Assembly: GCA_017504805.1 (NCBI GenBank)
Contig: JAFVQN010000011.1
Span: 1 to 33,142 of the forward strand
Source of the DNA: Akkermansia sp.
GTDB taxonomy: Bacteria > Verrucomicrobiota > Verrucomicrobiia > Verrucomicrobiales > Akkermansiaceae
Length of the DNA stretch: 33,142 bases
Direction of reading: 5' to 3'
Made by a program: the position numbers and the translations under genes
Shown: positions 1 to 7,626 of the stretch, piece by piece
Layout: each line of letters begins with the position of its first letter
How positions within the stretch are numbered: position 1 is the stretch's first letter
Notes under the pieces: generated by a model
What the model was told of the DNA's origin: nothing
The model's input: the letters and a program-made list of their open reading frames with translations, nothing else
The model's database searches: none

Positions 1-1378
1 GCATGAGAGCGGAAGCACCCAGACGGTTGGCACCGTGGTCAGAGAAGTTGGCCTCACCGAGCACGTGCAGACCGGGGATGGAGGACATCAAGTTGTAGTC
101 CACCCACGGGCCGCCCATGGTGTAGTGGGAGGCAGGATAAATCATCATCGGCTGCTCGTGGGGGTCCACGTCGGTAATCTCCTCGTACATTTCGAAGAGG
201 TTGCCGTACTGGCCGTCAATCCACTCCTTGCCCATGCGGTTGATGGCGTCCTTGAAGTCAAGGAACACACCGCGGCCGGTGTTGGCCACACCACGCTCGT
301 CGTCGCAGGCCTCCTTGGCTGCGCGGGAGGAAATATCACGCGGGGCCAGGTTACCGAAGGACGGGTACTTGCGCTCCAGATAGTAGTCGCGATCCCCCTC
401 AGCCACATCGGAGGGCTTCATCTCGCCGCGGCGAATCTTGGCGGCCACCTCGCGGCTCTTGGGCACCCAGATGCGGCCGTCGTTACGCAGAGACTCGGAC
501 ATGAGGGTCAGCTTGCTCTGGTAGTCGCCCTTCACCGGGATGCAGGTCGGGTGAATCTGCGTGAAGCAGGGGTTGGCAAAGTAGGCACCCTTCTTCCAGC
601 AGGCGCAGGCAGCGCCCACATTGCAGCCCATGGCGTTGGTGGAAAGGAAGAACACGCGACCGTAGCCACCGGTAGCGAGCAGCACGGTATCGCCGGCATA
701 GCTCTTGATTTCGCCAGTCACCATATCACGCACCACGATACCCTTGGCGTGGCCATCAACCACCACCAGGTCCATCATTTCGGTGCGGGGGTGCATCTGG
801 ATGTGGCCCTTGCCGATTTCCTTCTCCATGGCCTGGTAGGCACCCAGGAGCAGCTGCTGGCCGGTCTGACCGCGGCTGTAGAAGGTACGCTTCAGCTGAG
901 AACCACCGAAGGAGCGGTTGTCGAGCAGACCACCGTATTCGCGGCCGAAGGGCACGCCCTGGGCCACGCACTGGTTGATGATGTTGCAGGACACCTCGGC
1001 CAGGCGGTACACGTTGGCCTCACGGGCGCGGAAGTCGCCACCCTTCACAGTGTCGTAGAACAGACGGTACACTGAGTCGCCGTCGTTCTGGTAGTTGTGA
1101 GCAGCATTGATACCACCCTGAGCAGCGATGGAGTGAGCGCGGCGGGGGCTGTCCTGGTAGCAGAAGCAGTGCACATTGTAACCGAGCTCAGCCAGAGTGG
1201 CAGCAGCAGCGCCACCAGCCAGACCGGAACCCACCACGAGCACCGTATACTTACGGCGGTTGTTGGGGTTGATGAGCTTGGCTTCGCGCTTGTATTTGGT
1301 CCACTTCTCAGCAATGGGGCCATCCGGAATGCAGGAATCCGGCATGTAGTCGCTTACAGGAAACTTAATATCTTTCAT
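1..1378 (-). CDS. sdhA: Succinate dehydrogenase/fumarate reductase flavoprotein subunit (3' end outside window)
   Basis: Catalytic FAD subunit of respiratory complex II, oxidising succinate to fumarate (or the reverse) at the cytoplasmic face of the membrane. The reading frame is open from an ATG at 1376-1378 to the window edge, giving about 459 residues, so the C-terminus is missing. Near the N-terminus lies the dinucleotide-binding stretch [17 protein letters not shown], followed by [11 protein letters not shown]. Further on come [21 protein letters not shown] and the active-site type motif QIHPTCIP, all characteristic of SdhA/FrdA. It follows sdhC by 23 nt, so the two are co-transcribed; sdhB is expected next, beyond the window. 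No clear Shine-Dalgarno is visible. Assignment to the family is very secure; the direction of the reaction in vivo cannot be told. Confidence 0.95.
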   Translation of the reverse strand, partial: MKDIKFPVSDYMPDSCIPDGPIAEKWTKYKREAKLINPNNRRKYTVLVVGSGLAGGAAAATLAELGYNVHCFCYQDSPRRAHSIAAQGGINAAHNYQNDGDSVYRLFYDTVKGGDFRAREANVYRLAEVSCNIINQCVAQGVPFGREYGGLLDNRSFGGSQLKRTFYSRGQTGQQLLLGAYQAMEKEIGKGHIQMHPRTEMMDLVVVDGHAKGIVVRDMVTGEIKSYAGDTVLLATGGYGRVFFLSTNAMGCNVGAACACWKKGAYFANPCFTQIHPTCIPVKGDYQSKLTLMSESLRNDGRIWVPKSREVAAKIRRGEMKPSDVAEGDRDYYLERKYPSFGNLAPRDISSRAAKEACDDERGVANTGRGVFLDFKDAINRMGKEWIDGQYGNLFEMYEEITDVDPHEQPMMIYPASHYTMGGPWVDYNLMSSIPGLHVLGEANFSDHGANRLGASALM

Positions 1379-1401
1379 AAGATGTTATGAATGGGAAAGG
1401 G

Positions 1402-2073
1402 TTACTTGAGAATGCCGCAGAGAACGGCCACCGGAATGGAGATGAAAGCGCCGCAGACCACCAGGCCGAAGAGCACGGCGATGATGTTGTAGAGCGGGCG
1501 CACCTTGCGGGTGGAAAGGCCCAGCGTCTGGAACACGGACTGCAGACCATGGCGCACGTGCATGAAGAGGCAGCAGATAGCCACGATATAGAAACCGGAG
1601 CACACAGGGCTGGTGAAAGCATCCACAATGTGCTGGTAGCAGTTGGCCGGGTCACCGTTCACCGTGAGCTGCCACAGGTGGAAGATGAGGAAGCAGAAAA
1701 TCATGATACCGGTCAGCACCATGGTACGGGAGGAAAGCGTAGCCTTCAGCGTACCTTCCTTCTGGTACTGAGTGCGGGCATTCACATTCTCAATCTTCAG
1801 AGCCAGAGTCAGCACCACATGGATGAGGAGGATGGCGGCAAGACCAAGACGAATAGCCCAGAGGAGCCAGGCGGGCATAGTGTGCAACCCGGTGGCGTAG
1901 GCATCAATCCAGGAGGGCACACCGTTACCGGGATCACCACCGTAGATGGTCATGTTACCGGCCAGATGCCCCACGAGGAACAGGAGGAGACACGCACCTG
2001 TAAGAGCCACAAGAATCTTGCGGCCAATAGAGGACGTGACGAACTTGCATGCTGTCGTGATAATATCGTTCAT
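1402..2073 (-). CDS. sdhC: Succinate dehydrogenase cytochrome b subunit
   Basis: Membrane anchor of complex II, 223 residues, binding heme b and passing electrons between the flavoprotein/iron-sulfur arm and quinone. About five hydrophobic segments can be seen, beginning with the one containing LVALTGACLLLFLVGHLAGN, and several of them carry histidines suited to heme ligation (VGHLAG, LIHVVL, IFHLWQL, LFMHVRHG). This is the single-polypeptide type seen with B. subtilis-like and Bacteroides-like enzymes, in place of the SdhC/SdhD pair. It is the first gene of the operon, with sdhA 23 nt downstream. The start at 2073 leaves a leader of about 20 nt from the promoter proposed at 2100-2128. Confidence 0.92.
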   Translation of the reverse strand: MNDIITTACKFVTSSIGRKILVALTGACLLLFLVGHLAGNMTIYGGDPGNGVPSWIDAYATGLHTMPAWLLWAIRLGLAAILLIHVVLTLALKIENVNARTQYQKEGTLKATLSSRTMVLTGIMIFCFLIFHLWQLTVNGDPANCYQHIVDAFTSPVCSGFYIVAICCLFMHVRHGLQSVFQTLGLSTRKVRPLYNIIAVLFGLVVCGAFISIPVAVLCGILK

Positions 2074-2099
2074 ATGCGCAATAACGTCTTTGCGCCATT

Positions 2100-2128
2100 A
2101 CTCTACCGCAAGCAGCCCCAAAAAGCAA
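2100..2128 (-). promoter_or_regulatory. Candidate promoter of sdhCA
   Basis: On the minus strand TTGCTT (2128-2123) is followed after 17 nt by TAGAGT (2105-2100). The predicted start lies about 20 nt before the sdhC ATG. It sits in the 82-nt gap after the exporter gene. Pattern match by eye only. Confidence 0.4.
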
Positions 2129-2155
2129 GCCCCAATCGCCCGCAGCGGGCAAATT

Positions 2156-2782
2156 CTACACCGTCGCGGCCATCCACAAAGCAAAAACAGCCAGCAGCAG
2201 GGAGAACGCAGCATCAAACGCCGTGGTATAGCGCAGGTAGAAGCTGCGCACGGGGGACCACTGCAGCAGGGCGCTCCAGAGCACCCAGCCGAAAAGGCCC
2301 GCCCCCGTAAGCACCAGCACCACCGCCGCCGCATACCAGGCAAAACGCCCCCCGAACTGCTCAATGGGGCCGATAGCCAGGCCGCAGATGAACAAGGTAC
2401 ACTTGGGATTCAGAATATTGCACAAGAATCCCTGGCCAAACAGCACCGGTAAAGGCTCACGAACACTGGTTTCCAGCTTATCCTGCGCCACATCCACCCG
2501 CTTGCGGGGGAAAATCCTCCAGGCCAGGTACAGCAGCCACGCAGCTGCCGCATACAGCACCCACTGGCTCCAGGGCTGCGCCATCAGCCAGCCGCCAACC
2601 CAGGCCACCAGCGCCGCCTGAATCAGAAACCCTGCCGCAATACCGGAACCCACGGCACTACCAGCCCGGAACCCCTGAGCAAGCGCCGTGCGAAACACAA
2701 AGAACACATCCGGCCCCGGACTCAGCTGCGATACCATGAGCAGCCCCCAAAGCGCCACCAGACTGAACACAGCCTCCATCAT
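2156..2782 (-). CDS. LysE/RhtB-family amino-acid exporter
   Basis: A 208-residue inner-membrane protein with about six hydrophobic helices. The N-terminal stretch LLMVSQLSPGPDVFFVFRTA is the family signature (SPGPD/N...) of LysE/RhtB transporters, and the phase GFRAGSAVGSGIAAGF that follows is the usual second conserved block. NPKCTLFICG matches the conserved 'NPK' turn of the middle helices. The family exports amino acids such as lysine, homoserine, threonine or leucine using the proton gradient; the substrate cannot be predicted. Its ATG overlaps the stop of the upstream HD-domain gene by 4 nt (ATGA), so it is translationally coupled as the last gene of the secG operon. A relation between export and the HD protein is not evident. 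Confidence 0.85.
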   Translation of the reverse strand: MMEAVFSLVALWGLLMVSQLSPGPDVFFVFRTALAQGFRAGSAVGSGIAAGFLIQAALVAWVGGWLMAQPWSQWVLYAAAAWLLYLAWRIFPRKRVDVAQDKLETSVREPLPVLFGQGFLCNILNPKCTLFICGLAIGPIEQFGGRFAWYAAAVVLVLTGAGLFGWVLWSALLQWSPVRSFYLRYTTAFDAAFSLLLAVFALWMAATV

Positions 2783-3807
2783 AACTGCACAACCGGCAGC
2801 GGCAGCACCACATTCGTCTGCATCGGCGACTTGCGCTGCAACACCCGCTCCGAAAGCGGAGTTGCGCTCTCATACGCCGCGCGGAACATCTCCATCTTGG
2901 CGTCCACATTATCAGCGTGGTGCAGAATCAGCGCCTCAGGCACCTTAGGCAGCACAGGGGAGCCATACTCCAGCTGGCCGTGATGGGAAGCCACCAGATG
3001 CAACAGATGCAGGCGGACCTGCTCAGAGGCGGGCACCAGCCCCTTCCACTCTGCACGGCGCTCCGGCGTCATCATATCGCGCCAGAGCTTATTGATGATT
3101 TCAATCCCCATGGGGATGTGGCTGAGCAGCTCGCCGGATTCCGTATAGGGCATCTCCAGGCTGTGCTCTGCGTAATCATTTTCCACAATCTTGCCACAGT
3201 CATGCAGCAGGGCACCCGCCATGACCAGGTCGCGATTCAGACGGTCGGGATACACGCTGCAGAGAGCCGCCGCCACGCGCATCACGCTGGCAATATGCTC
3301 CACCAGCCCGCCGCGGCGCGCGTGGTGAAAGTTGCGGGCCGCTGCAGCACGGCGGAAGCGGGTTTCCTGCTGCTCCAGGAAGAGGCGGCACACCCCAGCC
3401 AGGCGAGGGTCACGTATCTCGTTCACAAAGGAATTTATACATTCCCAGTCTGCCTGCTGCCGAACCACCATCTCCGGGCTGCCCGTCAGCACCTGCTGTT
3501 CCTCCTCCGGGGTCAGCGGGCGCACATTTGCATCACCCAGCTCCATGCCATACTGGCTGAGCTGCCACTGACCACTCACCGCCACACCGGACGGCACCTC
3601 CAGTATATCAAAATCGGTGAACCAGGCAGAAGTCTCCCAGATTTTAAACGAAACCGTGCCGGCAGCATCTGCCAGCACGATTTCCAGAAAGGGCTTTCCA
3701 TTCTTCGTGGTGCGGGTGGTCTTCTGAGTCACCTGCGCCAGCAAAGTACCCTGCACCGCGGCTGCTGCAGCCTCGGCATTCAACTCAGTGGTGCTACCGA
3801 ACTGCAT
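2779..3807 (-). CDS. OB-fold plus HD-domain phosphohydrolase, YhaM-like
   Basis: 342 residues. Residues about 20-100 resemble a nucleic-acid-binding OB fold (LLAQVTQKTTRTTKNGKPFL...GTVSFKIW). Residues about 150-310 form an HD domain with metal-ligand candidates H171 (GLVEHIAS), H202-D203 (LLHDCGK), H230, H275-H276 (ASHHG) and D299 (HHADNVDAK). This order is that of B. subtilis YhaM, a 3'-5' exoribonuclease that also acts on single-stranded DNA. Nuclease activity is therefore the likely role, inferred from architecture. The gene starts 21 nt after secG and overlaps the exporter gene by 4 nt. The first 15 residues are Ala-rich and may be a non-conserved extension, but no better internal start is visible. 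Confidence 0.82.
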   Translation of the reverse strand: MQFGSTTELNAEAAAAAVQGTLLAQVTQKTTRTTKNGKPFLEIVLADAAGTVSFKIWETSAWFTDFDILEVPSGVAVSGQWQLSQYGMELGDANVRPLTPEEEQQVLTGSPEMVVRQQADWECINSFVNEIRDPRLAGVCRLFLEQQETRFRRAAAARNFHHARRGGLVEHIASVMRVAAALCSVYPDRLNRDLVMAGALLHDCGKIVENDYAEHSLEMPYTESGELLSHIPMGIEIINKLWRDMMTPERRAEWKGLVPASEQVRLHLLHLVASHHGQLEYGSPVLPKVPEALILHHADNVDAKMEMFRAAYESATPLSERVLQRKSPMQTNVVLPLPVVQL

Positions 3808-3828
3808 GGCCAGTACCAGGTGAGAGGG

Positions 3829-4326
3829 TTAAGCAGCAGGCTGCTCTGCAGGAGCCGGAGCCGCCCCGGCGGGAGCAGGTTCAGCGGCGGGTGCAGCATC
3901 CAGAGCCGGAGTGGGCAGTCCCTCAGGCCCCTCAACAGGAGCTGCGGGAGCATTGTCCGCCGGTGCCGGTGCCGGAGTCAGGTTTTCCAGATTCTCAACA
4001 GGGGCAGCCGGCGCCTCCGCAGCAGCAGGAGCCTCTACCGGAGCTTCCACCTGCTTCACATTCAGGTCAGACTTGCTGCGCTGGAAGCGCGCATTCATCA
4101 GCACGGCCAGCACAAAGCAGAGCCCCATGAAAAGTGTTCCGAACAGCACGGTACCCTTCTTGAGCACATCCGTGGTCTGGGCGCCGAATGCCTGGTCAGT
4201 CATCTGCGCACCGAAGGCAGCACCAAGCCCCTCCTGCTTCGGGCGCTGCATGAGCACCACCAGGAGCAGCAGAGCACAGACAATCAGCAGAATAGCGAAA
4301 ACAATGTAAATAGCGGCGTTAAGCAT
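3829..4326 (-). CDS. secG: Preprotein translocase subunit SecG with long Ala/Pro tail
   Basis: Small inner-membrane subunit of the SecYEG channel. Two transmembrane helices lie at about residues 5-25 and 58-78, separated by the conserved loop (VVLMQRPKQEGLGAAFG...), whose QRPKQEGLG is diagnostic of SecG. At 165 residues it is longer than the usual 75-110: everything after about residue 80 is a low-complexity Ala/Pro/Glu-rich tail with no recognisable domain. It heads the secG-HD-lysE operon. A strong promoter lies directly before the ATG (4334-4362), leaving practically no leader and no Shine-Dalgarno. Confidence 0.92.
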   Translation of the reverse strand: MLNAAIYIVFAILLIVCALLLLVVLMQRPKQEGLGAAFGAQMTDQAFGAQTTDVLKKGTVLFGTLFMGLCFVLAVLMNARFQRSKSDLNVKQVEAPVEAPAAAEAPAAPVENLENLTPAPAPADNAPAAPVEGPEGLPTPALDAAPAAEPAPAGAAPAPAEQPAA

Positions 4327-4333
4327 GGCTGGG

Positions 4334-4362
4334 ATTATATCTTATTAAAAAGGATTTGTAAA
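4334..4362 (-). promoter_or_regulatory. Near-consensus promoter of secG, leaderless arrangement
   Basis: On the minus strand TTTACA (4362-4357), a 17-nt spacer, then TATAAT (4339-4334). Only 7 nt separate the -10 box from the ATG at 4326, which puts the expected transcription start at or next to the start codon. It fills the gap after panD. Confidence 0.65.
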
Positions 4363-4366
4363 GGAA

Positions 4367-4705
4367 TCAGGCAATGATTTCATTCAATTCATTACAGATG
4401 ACACGCTTCGGGGTGATGGGCTTATCATCCCAGGCAAAACTCATGATGATGATGCGCTCTCCCTTTCCGATGAGGTGGGCTGCAGCACCATTCACGATAA
4501 TCTGACCGGTCCCGGGGGGGCCGACCAATACGTAGGTCTCAAACCGGTTGCCACTCGTGACAGAAGCGACCAGCACTTTCTCCCCAGGCCAGAGCCCGGC
4601 GGCTTCCACCAGATCCTGCGGAATCTCAATACTGCCCTCGTACTCCACGTCGCCACGTGTAACCATGGCGCGGTGAATCTTGGATTTAAGCTGACAAACT
4701 AGCAT
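4367..4705 (-). CDS. panD: Aspartate 1-decarboxylase
   Basis: Pyruvoyl enzyme that makes beta-alanine from aspartate for pantothenate and coenzyme A. 112 residues, slightly short of the roughly 115-140 usual for the family. The self-processing site is visible as EYEGS, with Ser25 becoming the pyruvoyl group after cleavage at Gly24-Ser25. Also conserved are KIHRAMVT with Lys9 near the N-terminus, the NRFETYV block and the NGAAAHL block. The start at 4705 gives the expected N-terminus. It lies between nth and secG on the same strand but has promoter-like sequence of its own (4730-4758). No other pan gene is in the window. Confidence 0.93.
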   Translation of the reverse strand: MLVCQLKSKIHRAMVTRGDVEYEGSIEIPQDLVEAAGLWPGEKVLVASVTSGNRFETYVLVGPPGTGQIIVNGAAAHLIGKGERIIIMSFAWDDKPITPKRVICNELNEIIA

Positions 4706-4729
4706 GACTGTGAATGCGGATGACCGCCA

Positions 4730-4758
4730 ATCAAACTACTTTTTATCCAAAAGGTCAA
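4730..4758 (-). promoter_or_regulatory. Candidate promoter of panD
   Basis: Minus-strand TTGACC (4758-4753), 17-nt spacer, TTTGAT (4735-4730). The -35 is good and the -10 weak. A leader of about 18-20 nt to the panD ATG would result. Confidence 0.35.
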
Positions 4759-4784
4759 GCACAATCCGGGGAACCCGGTGTTTT

Positions 4785-5402
4785 TTATGACAAAAATCGC
4801 GCACAGACGGCACAGTGCGGCTTGCAGCCCCGGGCCGGGCAATACTGGCGCCCCCACAGCACCATCTGCAAATGCAGCTTCCCCCAGGCCGATTGAGGAA
4901 AGCACTTCTTCAGATCCGCCTCCACCGCCTCGACTGTCTTGCCGCGGGACAATCCCCAGCGCCGGGCCAGCCGGAAAATGTGCGTATCCACCGGAAAGGC
5001 AGGATGGCCGAATGCCTGATTCATCACCACGCTGGCAGTCTTGTGCCCCACCCCGGGCAGGGCTTCCAGTGCCTCGAAGGTGGAAGGCACCTGGCCGTCG
5101 TATTGCTCCACCAGTATACGGGCAGTCTCCACCAGGCGCCGGGCTTTCATCTCAGTAAGCCCGCAGGTTGCAATAAGCGGCTGCACCTGCTGCCACTCCA
5201 GAGCAGCCAGGGCCGAGGCATCCGGAGCAAGTTCAAACAAAGCCGGCGTCACCAGATTGACCCGCGCATCGGTACAGCGGGCAGAAAGCATCACCGCCAC
5301 CAGCAAGGTAAACGCATCGCGATGGTGCAGCGGCACTTCCGGTTCCGGAATGCCGCGCTCCAGTTCCTCCAGCACAATACGGGCTCGTTCCGCGCGTTTC
5401 AC
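4785..5402 (-). CDS. nth: Endonuclease III-type DNA glycosylase/AP lyase
   Basis: Base-excision repair enzyme removing oxidised pyrimidines and nicking the abasic site. 205 residues. The helix-hairpin-helix motif LPGVGHKTASVVM (115-127) contains the catalytic Lys121, and Asp139 in VDTHIFRLARR is the second catalytic residue. The region LLVAVMLSARCTDARVN is the usual N-terminal block. At the C-terminus the iron-sulfur ligands are odd: cysteines are at 188, 193, 197 and 200, not in the classic C-x6-C-x2-C-x5-C spacing, and the protein stops 5 residues after the last one. It starts 10 nt after the small lipoprotein gene, probably the same transcript. The family is secure; whether a [4Fe-4S] cluster is bound is uncertain. 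Confidence 0.9.
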   Translation of the reverse strand: MKRAERARIVLEELERGIPEPEVPLHHRDAFTLLVAVMLSARCTDARVNLVTPALFELAPDASALAALEWQQVQPLIATCGLTEMKARRLVETARILVEQYDGQVPSTFEALEALPGVGHKTASVVMNQAFGHPAFPVDTHIFRLARRWGLSRGKTVEAVEADLKKCFPQSAWGKLHLQMVLWGRQYCPARGCKPHCAVCARFLS

Positions 5403-5412
5403 AGCAGAAAAC

Positions 5413-5637
5413 TCAGCGGCGGCGGTTCATATCACCCAGCGGACCCAGCACAGCCTCTCCTTCCTTGCGGGTCGTATTATTCCAGGGCTTCACCGCATCC
5501 GAGGACCCCCGGGGGCCCACCACTTCACGATTACTGGGCGGGACCGCAGGCATCGGCGGTTGACAGGAAGTCACCATCACCGCTGCAAGCGGTGCCATCA
5601 GGAGCATTATTTTCTGCATTTTCATACTCGATAACAT
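5413..5637 (-). CDS. Small lipoprotein of unknown function
   Basis: 74 residues from the most upstream ATG; an ATG at 5625 (residue 5) gives a more typical signal peptide start, MKMQKIMLLM. The hydrophobic stretch ends in a lipobox, MVTSC, so the mature protein is a lipid-anchored peptide of about 50 residues. The mature part is polar and Pro/Arg-rich with no domain I recognise. It is followed 10 nt later by nth. A perfect hairpin terminator (5645-5677) ends only 8 nt before the longer start, so the gene must have its own start site right there or depend on read-through. No Shine-Dalgarno is seen at either start. Confidence 0.6.
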   Translation of the reverse strand: MLSSMKMQKIMLLMAPLAAVMVTSCQPPMPAVPPSNREVVGPRGSSDAVKPWNNTTRKEGEAVLGPLGDMNRRR

Positions 5638-5644
5638 GTTGAAG

Positions 5645-5677
5645 GAAAAGCCGCCTGCCCAGACCCGGGCAGGCGGC
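5645..5677 (-). terminator. Rho-independent terminator after the 5710-6594 gene
   Basis: Perfect 11-bp stem GCCGCCTGCCC/GGGCAGGCGGC (5667-5677 with 5650-5660), 6-nt loop, followed on the minus strand by TTTT (5649-5646). It ends the coiled-coil gene pair. Confidence 0.85.
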
Positions 5678-5709
5678 GAAGATTTTACGCAAGCCTGCGT
5701 CCGGCCGCA

Positions 5710-6594
5710 TCAGTTACCCAGCGGCTTGACACGGAACACGCGGTCGCCCACCTCGGGACGCACACCGGGCTGGAGCTTCTCAGGCTCAAACTCGGCAATA
5801 ACCGTACCACCGGAGATGGAAACAATGCGCAGCGGGGCAATCACCACATCACCGCGCTTCACCAGCAGCGGAGTAGCATCACCGGCAATCAGACCGCTAT
5901 CCGGGCCCACATTGAACACCACAAACTTCCAGCGGGTGTCAGCAGCCAGCAGAGGGTACTCATCATCGTTCTTGGAGTAATCGGAGAAGAACTTGTCGTT
6001 GATGGCAGTCAGGCGGTTAAGTTCCACCTTCTCCTTGGCCAGTTTCTCCGTGGCAGCCGTGCGGGCAGCCTGCCAGTCGTTCAGGCGCTCCGTGATTTCC
6101 TCGGTGCGCTTCTCCTCGCGTTCCACCACTTCCTTGATGCTATCCATCACAGCAGAGAAATCAGCGCTGGAGTCAATAGCGAGAGCCTCAGAAGACTTCA
6201 GCTCAGCCAGAGCGGCATTGAAGGACACGCGCAGCTGCTCCACGCTTTCATTCATGGCCTGCACCTTATTACGCACACCATCAAGAGCTGCCTTGTGGTC
6301 ATCCAGCTTAGTCTGAGCCTCATCACGCTTGGTCATACTGTCGCGCATCTCAACGCGGGCAGATTCAACACCTTTCACTGCAGCAGCGCGCTCGGAGGAA
6401 GAGGCGCCACGTTCGGCATCCAGATCCTGGTTGAGCTTGCGCAGACCAGTGGCACTGGCTGCATCCACCTGCTGGCCACCACCATGAGCGGCAATCAGCA
6501 CATCCATAACCTTCTGCTGGTCGGCGGAGTACATGATTGCAGCACCGCCCGCCAAAAGAACCAGAATAGAAGCAAGAAGTTGAGAGATTTTCAT
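5710..6594 (-). CDS. Membrane-anchored coiled-coil protein, second of a pair
   Basis: 294 residues, not recognised as a named family. Residues about 5-22 form one hydrophobic segment (signal anchor) without a lipobox. Residues about 45-205 are rich in Glu, Lys, Ala and Asp with heptad character and should form a long coiled coil. The last 75 residues look like a small beta domain (DSGLIAGDATPLLVKRGD ... VRPEVGDRVF). The neighbouring protein encoded at 6624-7454 has the same order of parts and a similar C-terminal pattern (DGGIDKGIVIGSRLAVMRGD ... VRPGDTVV). The plan of anchor, coiled coil and beta domain recalls MreC-type envelope proteins, but that is analogy only. The genes are 29 nt apart, and a strong terminator follows this one. 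Confidence 0.75.
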   Translation of the reverse strand: MKISQLLASILVLLAGGAAIMYSADQQKVMDVLIAAHGGGQQVDAASATGLRKLNQDLDAERGASSSERAAAVKGVESARVEMRDSMTKRDEAQTKLDDHKAALDGVRNKVQAMNESVEQLRVSFNAALAELKSSEALAIDSSADFSAVMDSIKEVVEREEKRTEEITERLNDWQAARTAATEKLAKEKVELNRLTAINDKFFSDYSKNDDEYPLLAADTRWKFVVFNVGPDSGLIAGDATPLLVKRGDVVIAPLRIVSISGGTVIAEFEPEKLQPGVRPEVGDRVFRVKPLGN

Positions 6595-6623
6595 ATTGAG
6601 GGGTAAAAGTTGATGATGATTAC

Positions 6624-7454
6624 TTAATTGTTACGAACAGACACAACGGTATCGCCGGGGCGCACGGCATCTCCCGGGCGCATGGTGCTGTACACCACAT
6701 CGCAGCTGGACTTATTGCTTTCCACCACGGTAACAGACAGCTCGCACACCTTCTGGTCACCACGCATCACAGCCAGGCGGGAGCCAATCACGATACCCTT
6801 ATCAATACCGCCGTCAAGAATCACGTAATCCCAGGTAGGATCAACAGCTGCAACGGAGCACTTGAGGTCCACGGGAGAGAGGCGGGCCATGCGGTCAGCA
6901 TTCAGTTTCTTGGCAGCCTCAATCATAGCGATGGTGCGCTCAGTCTCAGCCCCCAGGTCGCTGGTCATCTTCTCCTCAGCTGCGGCCTGAGCCTCCAGGG
7001 CATTGTTGGATTCAACCAGTTCAGCAATGCGGTGTCCCACTTCCTTCACCACTTCCTCCTCGGCGGCATCCTCAATACCGGCAGCAGCTGCGGCGTCCTT
7101 GGTGAAAGCCTTAAACTGATCCTGGTAGCGCTTGAAGTCAGCCTTGGCAGCCTCGAGGTCGGCATTAGCCTTCGTTATCTCCTGATCGTACGGAGCGTCC
7201 TCTGCCTCAATGGCGGCGCGCTCATCGTTGTACTTCTCCGTCTGCTGCTTGAAGAAAGCCGTACGCAGCTCAGCATAGCGCTTGGTTGCCTTATCCTTGT
7301 CAACGTCTACAGCCTTCTTGCGGGCCATATCAAACTGAGACTGGAACGCAGCCACCTCGCCTTCCGGGCCGGTGAGAGCTTCGTTGTTCTTATAAAAAAG
7401 GAAACATGCCCCCAGGAAGAGCACGACGGCGGCGATGATGATGTATTTCCACAT
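6624..7454 (-). CDS. Membrane-anchored coiled-coil protein, first of a pair
   Basis: 276 residues from ATG 7454. The frame stays open upstream to 7517, but the internal start gives a proper N-terminus, MWKYIIIAAVVLFLGACFLF, and leaves room for the promoter at 7489-7517. After the single membrane helix (residues about 4-20) comes a highly charged coiled-coil region with repeated Glu/Lys/Ala. A C-terminal domain of about 80 residues follows (LKCSVAAVDPTWDYVILDGG ... RPGDTVVSV). The part after the helix is probably periplasmic. Cys17 sits inside the hydrophobic stretch but lacks a good lipobox. It is the likely paralogue and operon partner of the gene at 5710-6594. Function unknown; an envelope-organising or scaffold role is only inferred from shape. 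Confidence 0.75.
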   Translation of the reverse strand: MWKYIIIAAVVLFLGACFLFYKNNEALTGPEGEVAAFQSQFDMARKKAVDVDKDKATKRYAELRTAFFKQQTEKYNDERAAIEAEDAPYDQEITKANADLEAAKADFKRYQDQFKAFTKDAAAAAGIEDAAEEEVVKEVGHRIAELVESNNALEAQAAAEEKMTSDLGAETERTIAMIEAAKKLNADRMARLSPVDLKCSVAAVDPTWDYVILDGGIDKGIVIGSRLAVMRGDQKVCELSVTVVESNKSSCDVVYSTMRPGDAVRPGDTVVSVRNN

Positions 7455-7488
7455 GGTGTAAGTAAAAAATTGCAGCTGTTCGCTAATA

Positions 7489-7517
7489 TATCTATACCAG
7501 AACGCCGCCAAATGCAA
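7489..7517 (-). promoter_or_regulatory. Candidate promoter of the coiled-coil gene pair
   Basis: Minus-strand TTGCAT (7517-7512), 17-nt spacer, TAGATA (7494-7489), in an AT-rich gap. The leader to the ATG at 7454 would be about 28 nt. TATAGA or TATATT, a few bases to either side, are alternative -10 boxes. Confidence 0.4.
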
Positions 7518-7571
7518 TCAAAAAACATCCCCCGACTGCAATTTTTTTAACTTTCCAGCAATCAGGCAATC

Positions 7572-7606
7572 AAAAAGCCGCCTTCCGGGCTTCCGAAAGG
7601 CGGCTT
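7572..7606 (-). terminator. Rho-independent terminator of pnp
   Basis: Perfect 10-bp stem AAGCCGCCTT/AAGGCGGCTT (7597-7606 with 7575-7584), 12-nt loop, T-run on the minus strand at 7576-7572. It lies 20 nt after the pnp stop codon. Confidence 0.88.
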
Positions 7607-7626
7607 GGTTGACATTTAGCGGGGGT

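Noticed and set aside
35..1075. Long plus-strand open frame (346 codons) opposite sdhA
   Set aside because: It is the shadow of the GC-rich sdhA frame; His/Gly/Val-rich with no motif, and sdhA is certain.
2133..2155. GCCCG-CTG-CGGGC hairpin after the exporter gene
   Set aside because: Short stem, no T-run directly after it; too weak to call a terminator.
2917..4377. 486-codon plus-strand frame spanning the HD, secG and panD region
   Set aside because: It crosses three well-supported minus-strand genes and their promoter; composition is that of a shadow frame.
4766..4786. Hairpin CCGGG-GAA-CCCGG followed by TTTTTT on the plus strand
   Set aside because: It looks like a terminator, but no plus-strand gene precedes it; the stem is only 5 bp and it overlaps the nth stop codon.
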